From: Alg239-R122 sp041746135
GTDB lineage: Bacteria; Pseudomonadota; Alphaproteobacteria; Sphingomonadales; Sphingomonadaceae
NCBI GenBank assembly: GCA_041746135.1
Contig: JBGTHQ010000023.1
Span: 62,001 to 126,000 of the forward strand
Direction: 5' to 3'
Length of the DNA: 64,000 nucleotides
The notes under the pieces are model-generated. The model was not told the DNA's origin. It made no database searches and saw only the letters and a list, made by a program, of their open reading frames with translations. Both the position numbers and the translations under genes were made by a program. This document shows positions 54,283 through 62,765 of the stretch, piece by piece (the stretch's first letter is position 1; each line of letters begins with the position of its first letter).

Positions 54283-54302
54283 ATTTCTTAAATTACAGAA
54301 AC
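54283..54302. promoter_or_regulatory. Second GbsR/MarR-like operator
   Basis: ATTTCT-N6-ACAGAAA sits 27 bases before the start of the membrane-protein gene. It matches the operator at 53585-53604 in 16 of 20 positions, keeping both outer arms. Confidence 0.55.
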
Positions 54303-54329
54303 TACTGATATTAAAGTAATGAAACGCTC

Positions 54330-54749
54330 ATGATAATCGGAACCTATATTGCCTATCTCGTCATCGCGATCGGCCTCACCATATGGGTGGCCCACACTCT
54401 GTCCACCAATGGTAAGATTTTTCTCGTGCGCTGTTTCGGCCATGACGAGGATCTCGCGGCCAGCATCAACCATTTGCTGGTGGTAGGTTTCTACCTCGTC
54501 AATCTGGGCTTCATCGCTGTCGCGCTCAGCGTTGCGGGCGAGCCGGTCACGATAACGGGCGCCATTCGGTTGCTCGCATGGCAGGTCGGCATCGCTATCC
54601 TCGTGTTAGGTGCGATGCATTTTTTCAACATGGGGGCGATCAGCCGCTATGGCATCAAGCTGGCGGGCTGGATCGAAAACCAGCAGGAACAGGCCGCGGT
54701 GCGGACCAACCCTGCTGATCGCAAAGAAAAGGATTATCTGCTGCGCTGA
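54330..54749 (+). CDS. Hypothetical membrane protein, likely GbsR target
   Basis: A 139-residue protein with three TM helices (about 2-24, 44-66, 77-104) and a charged C-terminal tail (KLAGWIENQQEQAAVR). No function recognised. It is preceded by the GbsR/MarR regulator gene and shares its operator, so it is probably regulated by it. A terminator follows. A role in membrane stress or lipid homeostasis is only a guess. Confidence 0.7.
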   Translation: MIIGTYIAYLVIAIGLTIWVAHTLSTNGKIFLVRCFGHDEDLAASINHLLVVGFYLVNLGFIAVALSVAGEPVTITGAIRLLAWQVGIAILVLGAMHFFNMGAISRYGIKLAGWIENQQEQAAVRTNPADRKEKDYLLR

Positions 54750-54770
54750 AACAGGCACTGCCGATTGAAT

Positions 54771-54804
54771 ATGGGCGCGGCTTTACAATAGCGGCGCCCA
54801 TTTT
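54771..54804 (+). terminator. Rho-independent terminator
   Basis: Stem ATGGGCGC (54771-54778) with GCGCCCAT (54794-54801), then TTTT. It lies 21 bases after the membrane-protein stop, in the space shared with the convergent acetyltransferase-like gene. Confidence 0.75.
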
Positions 54805-54810
54805 CGTGGC

Positions 54811-55965
54811 TTACAAATTCTTGTCGTACAACTGGTACACCTTGTTGACCGTGCCGCCCAGTATCTCGCCGATCGAGTTCATGCCCTGATTATCCTCGAG
54901 TATCCAGCCGATCTCGCCGCGCGTCGCGCCGAATTTGGCGACCGCATCGCGGCGGATATATTCGATCATCATAAAGGCCAGCTGGCTGGCGAGGCGCGAG
55001 CCCTGAATATCCCTGGCCACGCCCATAAGCGGCACGCGCATCGTGCGCACCTGCGGCTTGCGCAGCCACCACAATAATCTGGCCCAGTTGAACGGAAAGA
55101 GCGCGCCATCATAGCCTTTCAGCTTTTCGTTCAGGTCGGGAAGGGTGATCATGAATGCCACGGGCTTGCCGTCATACTCGGCGATGCGGATCAGATCTTC
55201 ATAAACGATCGGCTTCAGCTTTTTGCCGACATAATCGATCTCGCTGTCGGTCAGCGGCACGAAACCCCAGTTTTTCGACCAGGCATCGTTGAGCAGGCCC
55301 ATGATCAACGCCGCCTCTTGCGCAAAGTGGCTCTTGTCGACGCGGCGGATATGGATGCGCGGGTTCTTCTCGCCCGACTGGATGATCCGTTTGGCCAGCC
55401 GGGGGAAATCGACATCGATCGGCAATTCCCACGTCATGATGCGCTTGATCGGCGTGTAGCCCGCATCTTCGATCCACCCGGCATAGGCGGCGCGCTGGTG
55501 GCCCATCATCACCGTAGGGGCTTGTTCGTGGCCCGATACCAACTGGCCCGGTTCGTCCCAGATCGACAGGCTGAGCGGCCCCAGCGCACGGTGCATGCCC
55601 TGTTCGCGCAGCCATTGCTCCGCCGCGGCGATCAAGGCGGCGGCGACCGGTTCTTCGAATGCTTCCAGCATGCCCCAATTGCCGGTGCCGGGCCCCATGC
55701 CCCGTTCGACCGGCTGTTCGAGCGCTAGCGTATCGATATGCGCGCTGATGCGGCCCACGACCTCCCCGCCACGCCATGCCAGCATGGGGTGAACCCGGGC
55801 ATGTTCGAAAAACGGGTTCTTGCCCGGCGTCAGCAGCGAATAGACTTCGACTTTCAATGGCGGAACCCAATACGGGTCGTCGGCGTATATGCGCCACGGC
55901 AGTTCGACGAATGCTTTCAGCTCGCTCTTGCCCAGCACGGGGCGAATTTCTATCTCTTGGCTCAT
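54811..55965 (-). CDS. GNAT-like acyltransferase family protein
   Basis: A 384-residue protein with a GNAT-like arrangement. The N-terminal IYADDPYWVPPL is characteristic of this uncharacterised alphaproteobacterial group, followed by ARVHPMLAWRGGEVVGRISAHID, the acceptor-side strands. A second half (about 190-370) repeats similar segments (RIAEYDGKPVAFMITLPDLNEKL). It probably acylates an amine or alcohol; substrate unknown. ATG 55965 fits the family's start. It is divergent from the desaturase gene. Confidence 0.75.
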   Translation of the reverse strand: MSQEIEIRPVLGKSELKAFVELPWRIYADDPYWVPPLKVEVYSLLTPGKNPFFEHARVHPMLAWRGGEVVGRISAHIDTLALEQPVERGMGPGTGNWGMLEAFEEPVAAALIAAAEQWLREQGMHRALGPLSLSIWDEPGQLVSGHEQAPTVMMGHQRAAYAGWIEDAGYTPIKRIMTWELPIDVDFPRLAKRIIQSGEKNPRIHIRRVDKSHFAQEAALIMGLLNDAWSKNWGFVPLTDSEIDYVGKKLKPIVYEDLIRIAEYDGKPVAFMITLPDLNEKLKGYDGALFPFNWARLLWWLRKPQVRTMRVPLMGVARDIQGSRLASQLAFMMIEYIRRDAVAKFGATRGEIGWILEDNQGMNSIGEILGGTVNKVYQLYDKNL

Positions 55966-56106
55966 GGCGCCTTTGTGGTATCACCATCGTTACAATGTCA
56001 AGAATGCGTGTGCCGCGCGGTGAAAAAGCCCTTTTGCACCCATGGCATCGCCATTATCTCGCCATCATATATCGCTATAAACACGTTCAATATGGAAAAT
56101 TATGCA

Positions 56107-57213
56107 ATGAACACCAAAATACTGAACGCGAACAGTTTGGCTAAAATGCAGACGGATGACGCGATACGCGCGCGCGCCGTTGTTGCCGATGACAAGGACA
56201 TGATCCGCATGGCGGCGCAGTTGACGCGCGATCTCAATACGCCGGATGCCCGCGTCTATTGGGGCGATTTCATGGCATCGGTTGCCGTTGGTTATGCGGC
56301 CTTTGCCGGGGCATTTGTATTGGAAAATGTCTTTATGGTGGCGCTTGCGGCTATCGTTTCGATGCTGGCGCTCTACCGCGCAGGCAGCTTCATTCACGAA
56401 CTTACGCATATCAAGGATGGCTCGGTGCCGGGTTTCCGGCTCGGCTGGAATATCTTCATCGGTGTGCCGCTGCTGATCCCGTCTTTCATGTATGAAGGCG
56501 TGCATAATCTTCACCATGCCCGCACGCGTTACGGCACGGTGGAGGATCCGGAATATCTGCCGCTGGCCCTGATGAAGCCCTATACCGTGCCGCTGTTCGT
56601 GGTGATTTCCGCGTTGGCACCGATCGCGCTGTTATTCCGCTATGGTGTACTTTCGCCGCTATCGCTTCTCATACCGTCGCTGCGCCGCGTCGTGGTGGCC
56701 CGATATTCCGGTCTTGTCATCAATCCCGAGTTCCGCCGCCGCCATGCCGAGGGCAAGGCGCGTCGCAACTGGATATGGCAGGAAACCGCCGCCAGCGTCT
56801 GGGCGATCGCTTTGATGGCCGGAACCGCCAGCGGCATCGTTCCGCTCAAGGCATTTATCCTGTTCCTCGTCATTTCCGGCGGCTCGGTCGTGATTAACCA
56901 GGTGCGCACTCTCGTTGCGCATTTGTGGGAAAATGACGGCGAGGCGATGAGCGTAACCGCGCAATATCTCGACAGCGTCAACGTGCCGCCGCCTTCGACC
57001 CTGCCTGCGATCTGGGCTCCGGTAGGGCTGCGCTATCATGCGCTGCATCATCTGCTGCCAGGCGTGCCCTATCACAATTTGGGGGACGCGCATCGGCGTC
57101 TGATGAAGGCGGTGCCGACCGAATCGCAGTTTCATAAGGGCAATTATACCGGTCTGCCCCTGCTCGTGACGCGGCTGGTGCGCAGCACTTTTGCCGGACG
57201 TCCTGTGCGATAA
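56107..57213 (+). CDS. Membrane fatty acid desaturase family protein
   Basis: A 368-residue diiron membrane enzyme. The three histidine boxes are complete: HELTH (about residue 98), HNLHHAR (about 137) and YHALHHLLPG (about 317). Two or three hydrophobic hairpins lie between them. It introduces double bonds into, or hydroxylates, an acyl chain or a related lipid in the inner membrane; the redox partner is not adjacent. The start is ATG 56107; ATG 56092 is the alternative. The frame is open far upstream, but that part overlaps the divergent gene and is not coding. Confidence 0.88.
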   Translation: MNTKILNANSLAKMQTDDAIRARAVVADDKDMIRMAAQLTRDLNTPDARVYWGDFMASVAVGYAAFAGAFVLENVFMVALAAIVSMLALYRAGSFIHELTHIKDGSVPGFRLGWNIFIGVPLLIPSFMYEGVHNLHHARTRYGTVEDPEYLPLALMKPYTVPLFVVISALAPIALLFRYGVLSPLSLLIPSLRRVVVARYSGLVINPEFRRRHAEGKARRNWIWQETAASVWAIALMAGTASGIVPLKAFILFLVISGGSVVINQVRTLVAHLWENDGEAMSVTAQYLDSVNVPPPSTLPAIWAPVGLRYHALHHLLPGVPYHNLGDAHRRLMKAVPTESQFHKGNYTGLPLLVTRLVRSTFAGRPVR

Positions 57214-57222
57214 GGCGCAACG

Positions 57223-58770
57223 CTACAATTTCAGCCTGCGTCCGATGGCGCCCAGTGCCGCCTTATCCTCGCGGTCCAGCCCGATTTTTAATCCGGCCCA
57301 TAATAGCGGCAGAAACGCGGCCATTAGCATCCACGGTTCCGCATATTTCCAGCTATCCGGTACCCATCTGCTCAGCAGGTAAAGCAGGCCAAAGGCGATG
57401 CATCCCGCCAGCAATGCGCCGCCAAAGTGCCGATCGAACGGGCTTAGCCGATCGCTGATGCCCAGCTCCGCAACCGCCAGCCAGCTGGCCACAGTCACCC
57501 CCACCGCTACCGCGATCGCCATGCCCTCCGCGCCCAGGGAGGGAGTGAGCCAAATGGCGAGGCCGGCCGATGCCGCCAGCCCGACAAGACTGTTGAGCAA
57601 CGGCAGCCCGCGATGGCCGATCATCTCGACAATCGGCGTGGCCGGGCCGAGCACCGCTTCTCCCGCGCGGCCGATCAGCAGGATGATCAGCACCGGCAGT
57701 GCCGCAGCCGCAGCGGGCGCGAACACACTCAGGATATCGCCGGCAAGAAGAATGATCAGCCCGGTCAGCGGAATGACGATGATCACGGAGAGCCGGTTGG
57801 CAAAATGATAGAGCGGCGCGATTTGTGTCCGGTCTGCGGCCGCCTGCGCCGAGCTGAGCGGTGCCAGCACATAGAGAAACGTCTGCCGCACGATCAGGGG
57901 GATGGAGGCAACTTTGCGCGCGATACCGTAGAGTCCGGCCGCGACGGCCCCGCCGCTTCCCGGTATCAGCATATTGAGAACGACCGGCGGCAGGTCGTTG
58001 AACGCGCGGCGCGCCAGATTGGGCGGCATGGTGGCAAACCCGGTTTTCAGCATATCGGCGCGCAGCGATGCGGGCAGGGGCGCCGACCATAACAGCCGCC
58101 AGTCATAATAGCGCGCCAGCAGGCGCAGCGACAATATGCCGGTCAGCAAAAGCGAAAGCAGATGCGCGACAATCAGCCCCAGAACCTGCACACCGGCCAG
58201 AAATAGCACGGCCGCGAATACTAGCCGGGCCAGCTGCTCCCAGAAAATGCGCAGCCGGATTTCGGGACCAAAGGCGCGCCGCGCGCGTGCGGCGGCCGTG
58301 GCGACTTCGAGCAGGATCCACAGCGGCAGGCTCCACGCGAATAGCGCCACGGCCAAAGACACGTCGCCGGCCTGGTCGGGACCGACCGAGAACAGCCGCG
58401 CCACCGGCGTCGCTGCCAGCGACAGCATGAACGCGAACAGCGATGCGGGAATGAGCGTGACAAGCAGGGCAAACTTGACCGCGCCATGTGCTTCGCGTTC
58501 GTCACGGGCGCGCGGCACGATGCGTTGCAACGCCTGCAGCATCGACAGGTCGAACAGGTTGGACAAGATGTTGACGCTGGCCCACAAAACGACATACAGC
58601 CCGTAATTGGCGATGCCGAACATCCACGTATATGCGGGTTGCGCGACGATTTCGACAAGGGCGCCCAGCCGCGACAGGGCCGCCAGTCCGGCCCCCCTGG
58701 CCAGTTCGGATCGTCCTACGGCCGGGGCTGGAGCGCAATCGGGTGCAGTATCATTCCTCTGTTCTGACAA
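57223..58770 (-). CDS. MOP-superfamily polysaccharide flippase-like protein
   Basis: A 515-residue protein with 12-14 TM helices. The N-terminal GLAALSRLGALVEIVAQPAYTWMFGIANYGLYVVL is the polysaccharide-flippase start. It begins at TTG inside the lptG gene (20-base overlap), so it is the third gene of the lptF-lptG operon. It probably flips a lipid-linked glycan or glycolipid for the outer membrane, separate from the EPS flippase at 29617. Substrate unknown. Confidence 0.87.
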   Translation of the reverse strand: MSEQRNDTAPDCAPAPAVGRSELARGAGLAALSRLGALVEIVAQPAYTWMFGIANYGLYVVLWASVNILSNLFDLSMLQALQRIVPRARDEREAHGAVKFALLVTLIPASLFAFMLSLAATPVARLFSVGPDQAGDVSLAVALFAWSLPLWILLEVATAAARARRAFGPEIRLRIFWEQLARLVFAAVLFLAGVQVLGLIVAHLLSLLLTGILSLRLLARYYDWRLLWSAPLPASLRADMLKTGFATMPPNLARRAFNDLPPVVLNMLIPGSGGAVAAGLYGIARKVASIPLIVRQTFLYVLAPLSSAQAAADRTQIAPLYHFANRLSVIIVIPLTGLIILLAGDILSVFAPAAAAALPVLIILLIGRAGEAVLGPATPIVEMIGHRGLPLLNSLVGLAASAGLAIWLTPSLGAEGMAIAVAVGVTVASWLAVAELGISDRLSPFDRHFGGALLAGCIAFGLLYLLSRWVPDSWKYAEPWMLMAAFLPLLWAGLKIGLDREDKAALGAIGRRLKL

Positions 58771-59848
58771 GCACCGATTCCCCGATCATGAAGAACAATA
58801 TAAAGGGTGCCCATGCCGCAAGCAGTGGCGGATATGCGCCGAGATTGCCCATGGCGAGTGCGAAATTGTCGGCCACGAAAAAGGCAAAGCCCAGCGCCAT
58901 GCCAATGACCGCGCGCAGGAAAAGCTGGCCCGAGCGCGCGAGACCGAAAGCCGCGACCGCCCCCAGAAGAGGCATCAATACGGCCGATAGGGGTCCCGAG
59001 ATTTTGTGCCACAGGCTTGGTTCCAAGGCCACGGTCGGTTTGCCCGCTGCCTTCAGTTCGCCGATGGCCGATTTCAAGGCGCGAAACGTCATGCCATCGG
59101 GGCTGACGTCGCCCAGCGTGAATTGATCCGGAGTCATGCCTTCACCGACCGCCACCGTGCCAATCGCTTTTTCGGCTCCCGCCGCGATATCGAAAGCGGT
59201 GGCGTCGTCGAGCACCCATTGCCGTCCATTATATGTTCCCGACTTGGCATGTATGGTGGTCTGCAATTCGCCCGTGGCATCGCGTTCGTAATATTCGACG
59301 CCGATAAGCCGTGTCCCGGGCCCGCGCCCCGCCACCAGCCGCGCATGCATCAGATTGTTGCCGCCGCGCGCCCAGATATTGGCGCGGGTGGTGGGATCGT
59401 CGGGAACGGTTCCGTATTCCGCCTTTTGCCACAATGACAGCGTCGACGTCGCTCGCGACACGATACGGTCGTTAAAGGCAAAAGTAATGACGGCGACAAC
59501 CAGGCTTGCCAGTAGCAGGGGCGCCAGCACCTGATGCGGGGACAGACCCGCTGCCTTCATCGCAACGATTTCGCTGTTCTGGTTTAGCGTCGCCAGCGTG
59601 ATAATCGTGGCAAACAGCACCGAAAAGGGCAAAATAAATTCGATAATCTGCGGCGCTCTTAGTGAGACATATATCCACAGGTCGCGTTCGCTATTGCCCG
59701 GCGTGGCCAGGATATTCCCGCTCTCGCCGAGCAGGTCGAGCGCTTGCAGAACGAGTACGAAAATCGCCAGCACTGCCAGAATGCGGATCAGGAACATGCG
59801 CGCCATATACAGCGACGTGGTGGGCGAGGGAAACAGTTCGATATTCAT
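58751..59848 (-). CDS. lptG: Lipopolysaccharide export permease LptG
   Basis: A 365-residue YjgP/YjgQ-family permease. TM helices lie near the N-terminus (RMFLIRILAVLAIFVLVLQ) and at the C-terminus, with a periplasmic beta-jellyroll domain in between (GGNNLMHARLVAGRGPGTRL). EIVAMKAAGLSPHQVLAPLLLAS is the conserved cytoplasmic coupling helix. With LptF it drives lipid export from the inner membrane using LptB. ATG 59848 fits the family start; GTG 59860 is the alternative. It lies 24 bases after lptF. Confidence 0.93.
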   Translation of the reverse strand: MNIELFPSPTTSLYMARMFLIRILAVLAIFVLVLQALDLLGESGNILATPGNSERDLWIYVSLRAPQIIEFILPFSVLFATIITLATLNQNSEIVAMKAAGLSPHQVLAPLLLASLVVAVITFAFNDRIVSRATSTLSLWQKAEYGTVPDDPTTRANIWARGGNNLMHARLVAGRGPGTRLIGVEYYERDATGELQTTIHAKSGTYNGRQWVLDDATAFDIAAGAEKAIGTVAVGEGMTPDQFTLGDVSPDGMTFRALKSAIGELKAAGKPTVALEPSLWHKISGPLSAVLMPLLGAVAAFGLARSGQLFLRAVIGMALGFAFFVADNFALAMGNLGAYPPLLAAWAPFILFFMIGESVLVRTEE

Positions 59849-59872
59849 GAGCGGCAGCACAGTGGCGACGAT

Positions 59873-61084
59873 TTAAGCATCCTGATGGCTCCGCTTGCGG
59901 CCCCAGCTGAGCAGGCCCTTTATCCATACGCCGGATTTGGCGAAAGCTTTTTCCAAACTGCCGATTGGCTGCCCGCCCGGAACATAGGCAATTTGATAGT
60001 ACATCCACAATATCAGCGCCGCAAACAGCGCAAATGGCACCCACAGCGCGAAAAGCGGATCGATTATGCCGAGCGCGCCGACATCTTCGCCATATTCGTT
60101 GATTTTGTGATAGGTGACGATCATGATGATCGACAGGAAAACGCCGAGCGCTGAAGTCGATCGCTTGGGCGGGATCGCAAGCGCAAGTGCAAGCAGCGGC
60201 ATTAACAGCATCATTACCACCTCGACCATGCGGTAGTGGAAATTGGAGCGGCTTACGTTGCGCATTTCGTCCGATACGGCGTCGCTGCTTCCAATCCGGA
60301 CCAGTTCGGGCAGCGTGTATTCGCGATCCTTGCCGCCGCGACCGCGAAAGGATTCGATTCTGGGTAAATCGATCGGCAGGTCATGTGCGCTGAAACTCAA
60401 TACGCGCGGGCTTTGATAATTGGGCGCGTCGTGGGTGAGCACGCCGTTGGTCAGGCGCAGGATGATAGTGTCGGGCGTATCGCCGCGCAGGAACCGGCCC
60501 TTGTTCGCCGTAACAGAAATTTCGGTGCCGTTCTTGCTTTCGGCATGCACGAATATGCCGCTCAAATCGCGTCCGCCATTCCTGCTTTCCTCGATCCGCA
60601 GCGTCATGCGATCGCCGAATTGCGTGAACTCGCCCACTTTTATAGAGGCGCCTAATGCACCCGAACGCAGTTCGAAACCCAATTCTTCATAGGCGTAGCG
60701 GGCCTGCGGCTGGATAAAGCCGACCAGCGCGAGATTGACGAGCATCAATGCGACCGCGAACATATACGGCACGCGCAATAAACGGTTGTAGCTGATGCCC
60801 ACGGCCCGGTAGATATCGAGCTCGGAAGAAGTGGCGAGTCCGCGAAACGCCAGCAATATACCCAGCAAAAGACCGATCGGGATGCCGAGCGAGAGATATT
60901 CGGGGATAAGATTGGCGAGCATCCGCCACACCACGCTGACGGGCCCGCCTTCCGCCGCGACGAAATCGAACAAGCGCAGCATCTTGTCGAGCACCAGCAA
61001 CATGGCCGAAATGACCAGCGTCGCAAATAGCGGTACCGCTACGCGTTTGGCGATATACCGGTCGGTGGACGTGAGGAATTTCAA
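59873..61084 (-). CDS. lptF: Lipopolysaccharide export permease LptF
   Basis: A 403-residue YjgP/YjgQ-family permease. The N-terminal DRYIAKRVAVPLFATLVISAMLLVLDKML and the cytoplasmic SSELDIYRAVGISYNRLLRVP coupling helix are typical. The periplasmic domain lies at about 130-290 and the rest is TM. The start is TTG; no ATG fits the family's N-terminus. First gene of the lptF-lptG-flippase operon. It extracts LPS or, in sphingolipid-containing relatives, possibly another glycolipid from the inner membrane. Confidence 0.93.
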   Translation of the reverse strand: MKFLTSTDRYIAKRVAVPLFATLVISAMLLVLDKMLRLFDFVAAEGGPVSVVWRMLANLIPEYLSLGIPIGLLLGILLAFRGLATSSELDIYRAVGISYNRLLRVPYMFAVALMLVNLALVGFIQPQARYAYEELGFELRSGALGASIKVGEFTQFGDRMTLRIEESRNGGRDLSGIFVHAESKNGTEISVTANKGRFLRGDTPDTIILRLTNGVLTHDAPNYQSPRVLSFSAHDLPIDLPRIESFRGRGGKDREYTLPELVRIGSSDAVSDEMRNVSRSNFHYRMVEVVMMLLMPLLALALAIPPKRSTSALGVFLSIIMIVTYHKINEYGEDVGALGIIDPLFALWVPFALFAALILWMYYQIAYVPGGQPIGSLEKAFAKSGVWIKGLLSWGRKRSHQDA

Positions 61085-61210
61085 CTTATTGACGCCCTGT
61101 CACCCTAATTTGGCCGCAAACTTTGTCCATATATCACATGAAACGGGGGCGAACCGCTGGTTGTCGGATTGTTTCGATGACCCGCTATAGCTATTCGGAG
61201 ACATTACGTC

Positions 61211-61732
61211 ATGCTTAAATTTTCTAATCTCGATTTGGTCGGCGGCGGCGCTGCTGTCGTGCTGGCCTTGTCCCCTCTGCCCGCATTGGCGCAGAATCAG
61301 GAGATCGGCAACGACATGAGCAGGTGCAACGGCGGCGACAGTCCTGCGGTGCTAGTTGAAGTGCGCGGTTTCAAGGAATCGAAAGGCCGCATCCGCGTCC
61401 AGTCCTACGAAGGCACCAGCGGAAAATGGCTGAAAAAAGGCGCGTGGATCAACCGTATCGACACGCCGGTGCGTACCAGCGGCGGCAAGATGCGTTTCTG
61501 CGTCCCTTTGCCCAAGGCGGGAACGTATGGAATAGCCGTGCGCCACGATCTGGACGGTAATGGCAAATCGGGCTGGAGCGATGGCGGCGGCTTTACCGGC
61601 AATCCCGATATTTCGCTTTCCAATCTGAAACCGTCCGCGTCCAAAACGGCCATCCGTGTCGGCAATGGCGTGACCCGCACGAACATCGTCCTGAATTATC
61701 GTCAGGGTCTGCGCATCGAACCGATTGATTAA
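61211..61732 (+). CDS. DUF2141 domain secreted protein
   Basis: A 173-residue protein with a signal peptide (1-28, ending LPALA). The mature part is a DUF2141 beta-sandwich (VLVEVRGFKESKGRIRVQSYEG, GTYGIAVRHDLDGNGKSGWSDG), with an Asp/Asn-rich loop that resembles a calcium-binding site. Function unknown; probably periplasmic. GGAG is 10 bases before the start. It is divergent from lptF and 12 bases upstream of the diacylglycerol kinase gene, so they form an operon. Confidence 0.85.
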   Translation: MLKFSNLDLVGGGAAVVLALSPLPALAQNQEIGNDMSRCNGGDSPAVLVEVRGFKESKGRIRVQSYEGTSGKWLKKGAWINRIDTPVRTSGGKMRFCVPLPKAGTYGIAVRHDLDGNGKSGWSDGGGFTGNPDISLSNLKPSASKTAIRVGNGVTRTNIVLNYRQGLRIEPID

Positions 61733-61744
61733 GGGAAGTTTTGA

Positions 61745-62722
61745 ATGGCATTGGTGGCGCTTCTTTCTAATCCGCGATCGACCGGCAACAAATCGATGTT
61801 GCCGGAAGTCCGCAGCTTTTGCGCCCAGCATGCCGACATCTTTCACTATGAAGTCGAGCAGGTCGATCAGATTGCCCAGGCCTTACGAACTATTGCCAGA
61901 GTTAAACCCAAGGTTCTGGTGATCAATGGCGGCGACGGTACGGTACAGGCCACGCTGACCGAATTGCATCAGGGCGGACATTTCGGCGATAGCCCGCCGC
62001 CGGTCGCGGTCCTGCCCAATGGCAAGACCAACTTGATCGCGCTCGATCTGGGTGCCGAGGGACCGGCGCTGAGCGCACTGGAAAATATCCTCAACATCGT
62101 GCGCAGCGGCGAATTGCAAAATCATATCGTCGTGCGGCAGCTGATCGCGCTCTCCAGCGGCAAGAACGACAAGCCGGTTCTGGGCATGTTTCTGGGCGGC
62201 GCGGGTCTTGCCGAGTTCATTCTTTATTGCCGGCACAAAATCTATCCGCTTGGTCTGCCCAACGGGCTCAGCCATTTTCTTGCCGGTCTGGCGGGTTTTA
62301 TCTCGCTGTTTTTCAAGGCGAGCTATAATTTTCTGCCGCGGCGCAGCGAGCCGATGCGCGTTTCGCTGATCCGCAACGGCGAGGTCCAGGGCAGTTATGC
62401 GCTTCTGATCGTCACCACGCTGGAACGTTTGCTGCTGACAGGGCGCCAATCGGAAGGCTGGTATGCGACACACGGCCGCCTGAAATTCCTTGCCGTCGAT
62501 CAAAACCCGGGCGTTTTCGCCCGTGCGCTCTACGCTGTGATCATGGGCCGTCTGGGCAAGGGTAAAGTGGCTGGCGTGCATATCGAACAGGGCGATGAGA
62601 TCCGTATCGACGGCGATCACAGCAATGTCATACTCGATGGCGAGACGTTCGAGGCCAATCGCAACGAACCGATCATATTGCGCTCCACCGCGCCGGTGTC
62701 GTTTCTGAAAATTGCCGCCTGA
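61745..62722 (+). CDS. Diacylglycerol kinase family lipid kinase
   Basis: A 325-residue DAGK-catalytic-domain enzyme. GGDGT at 62-66 is the nucleotide-binding hallmark, followed by VAVLPNGKTNLIALDLG and the C-terminal FEANRNEPIILRST. It phosphorylates a lipid alcohol (diacylglycerol, ceramide or sphingoid base are the family's substrates). GGGAAG upstream supports ATG 61745. It is cotranscribed with DUF2141 and followed 43 bases later by a TAM41-like gene, which suggests consecutive steps of phospholipid synthesis. Confidence 0.88.
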   Translation: MALVALLSNPRSTGNKSMLPEVRSFCAQHADIFHYEVEQVDQIAQALRTIARVKPKVLVINGGDGTVQATLTELHQGGHFGDSPPPVAVLPNGKTNLIALDLGAEGPALSALENILNIVRSGELQNHIVVRQLIALSSGKNDKPVLGMFLGGAGLAEFILYCRHKIYPLGLPNGLSHFLAGLAGFISLFFKASYNFLPRRSEPMRVSLIRNGEVQGSYALLIVTTLERLLLTGRQSEGWYATHGRLKFLAVDQNPGVFARALYAVIMGRLGKGKVAGVHIEQGDEIRIDGDHSNVILDGETFEANRNEPIILRSTAPVSFLKIAA

Positions 62723-62765
62723 GCCTCACTCTGCTCACGAACGGTTACCATAAACTGAGCCAATA

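Noticed and set aside
55738..56091. Upstream extension of the desaturase frame
   Set aside because: It overlaps the divergent acetyltransferase-like gene and its translation has no membrane or desaturase features.
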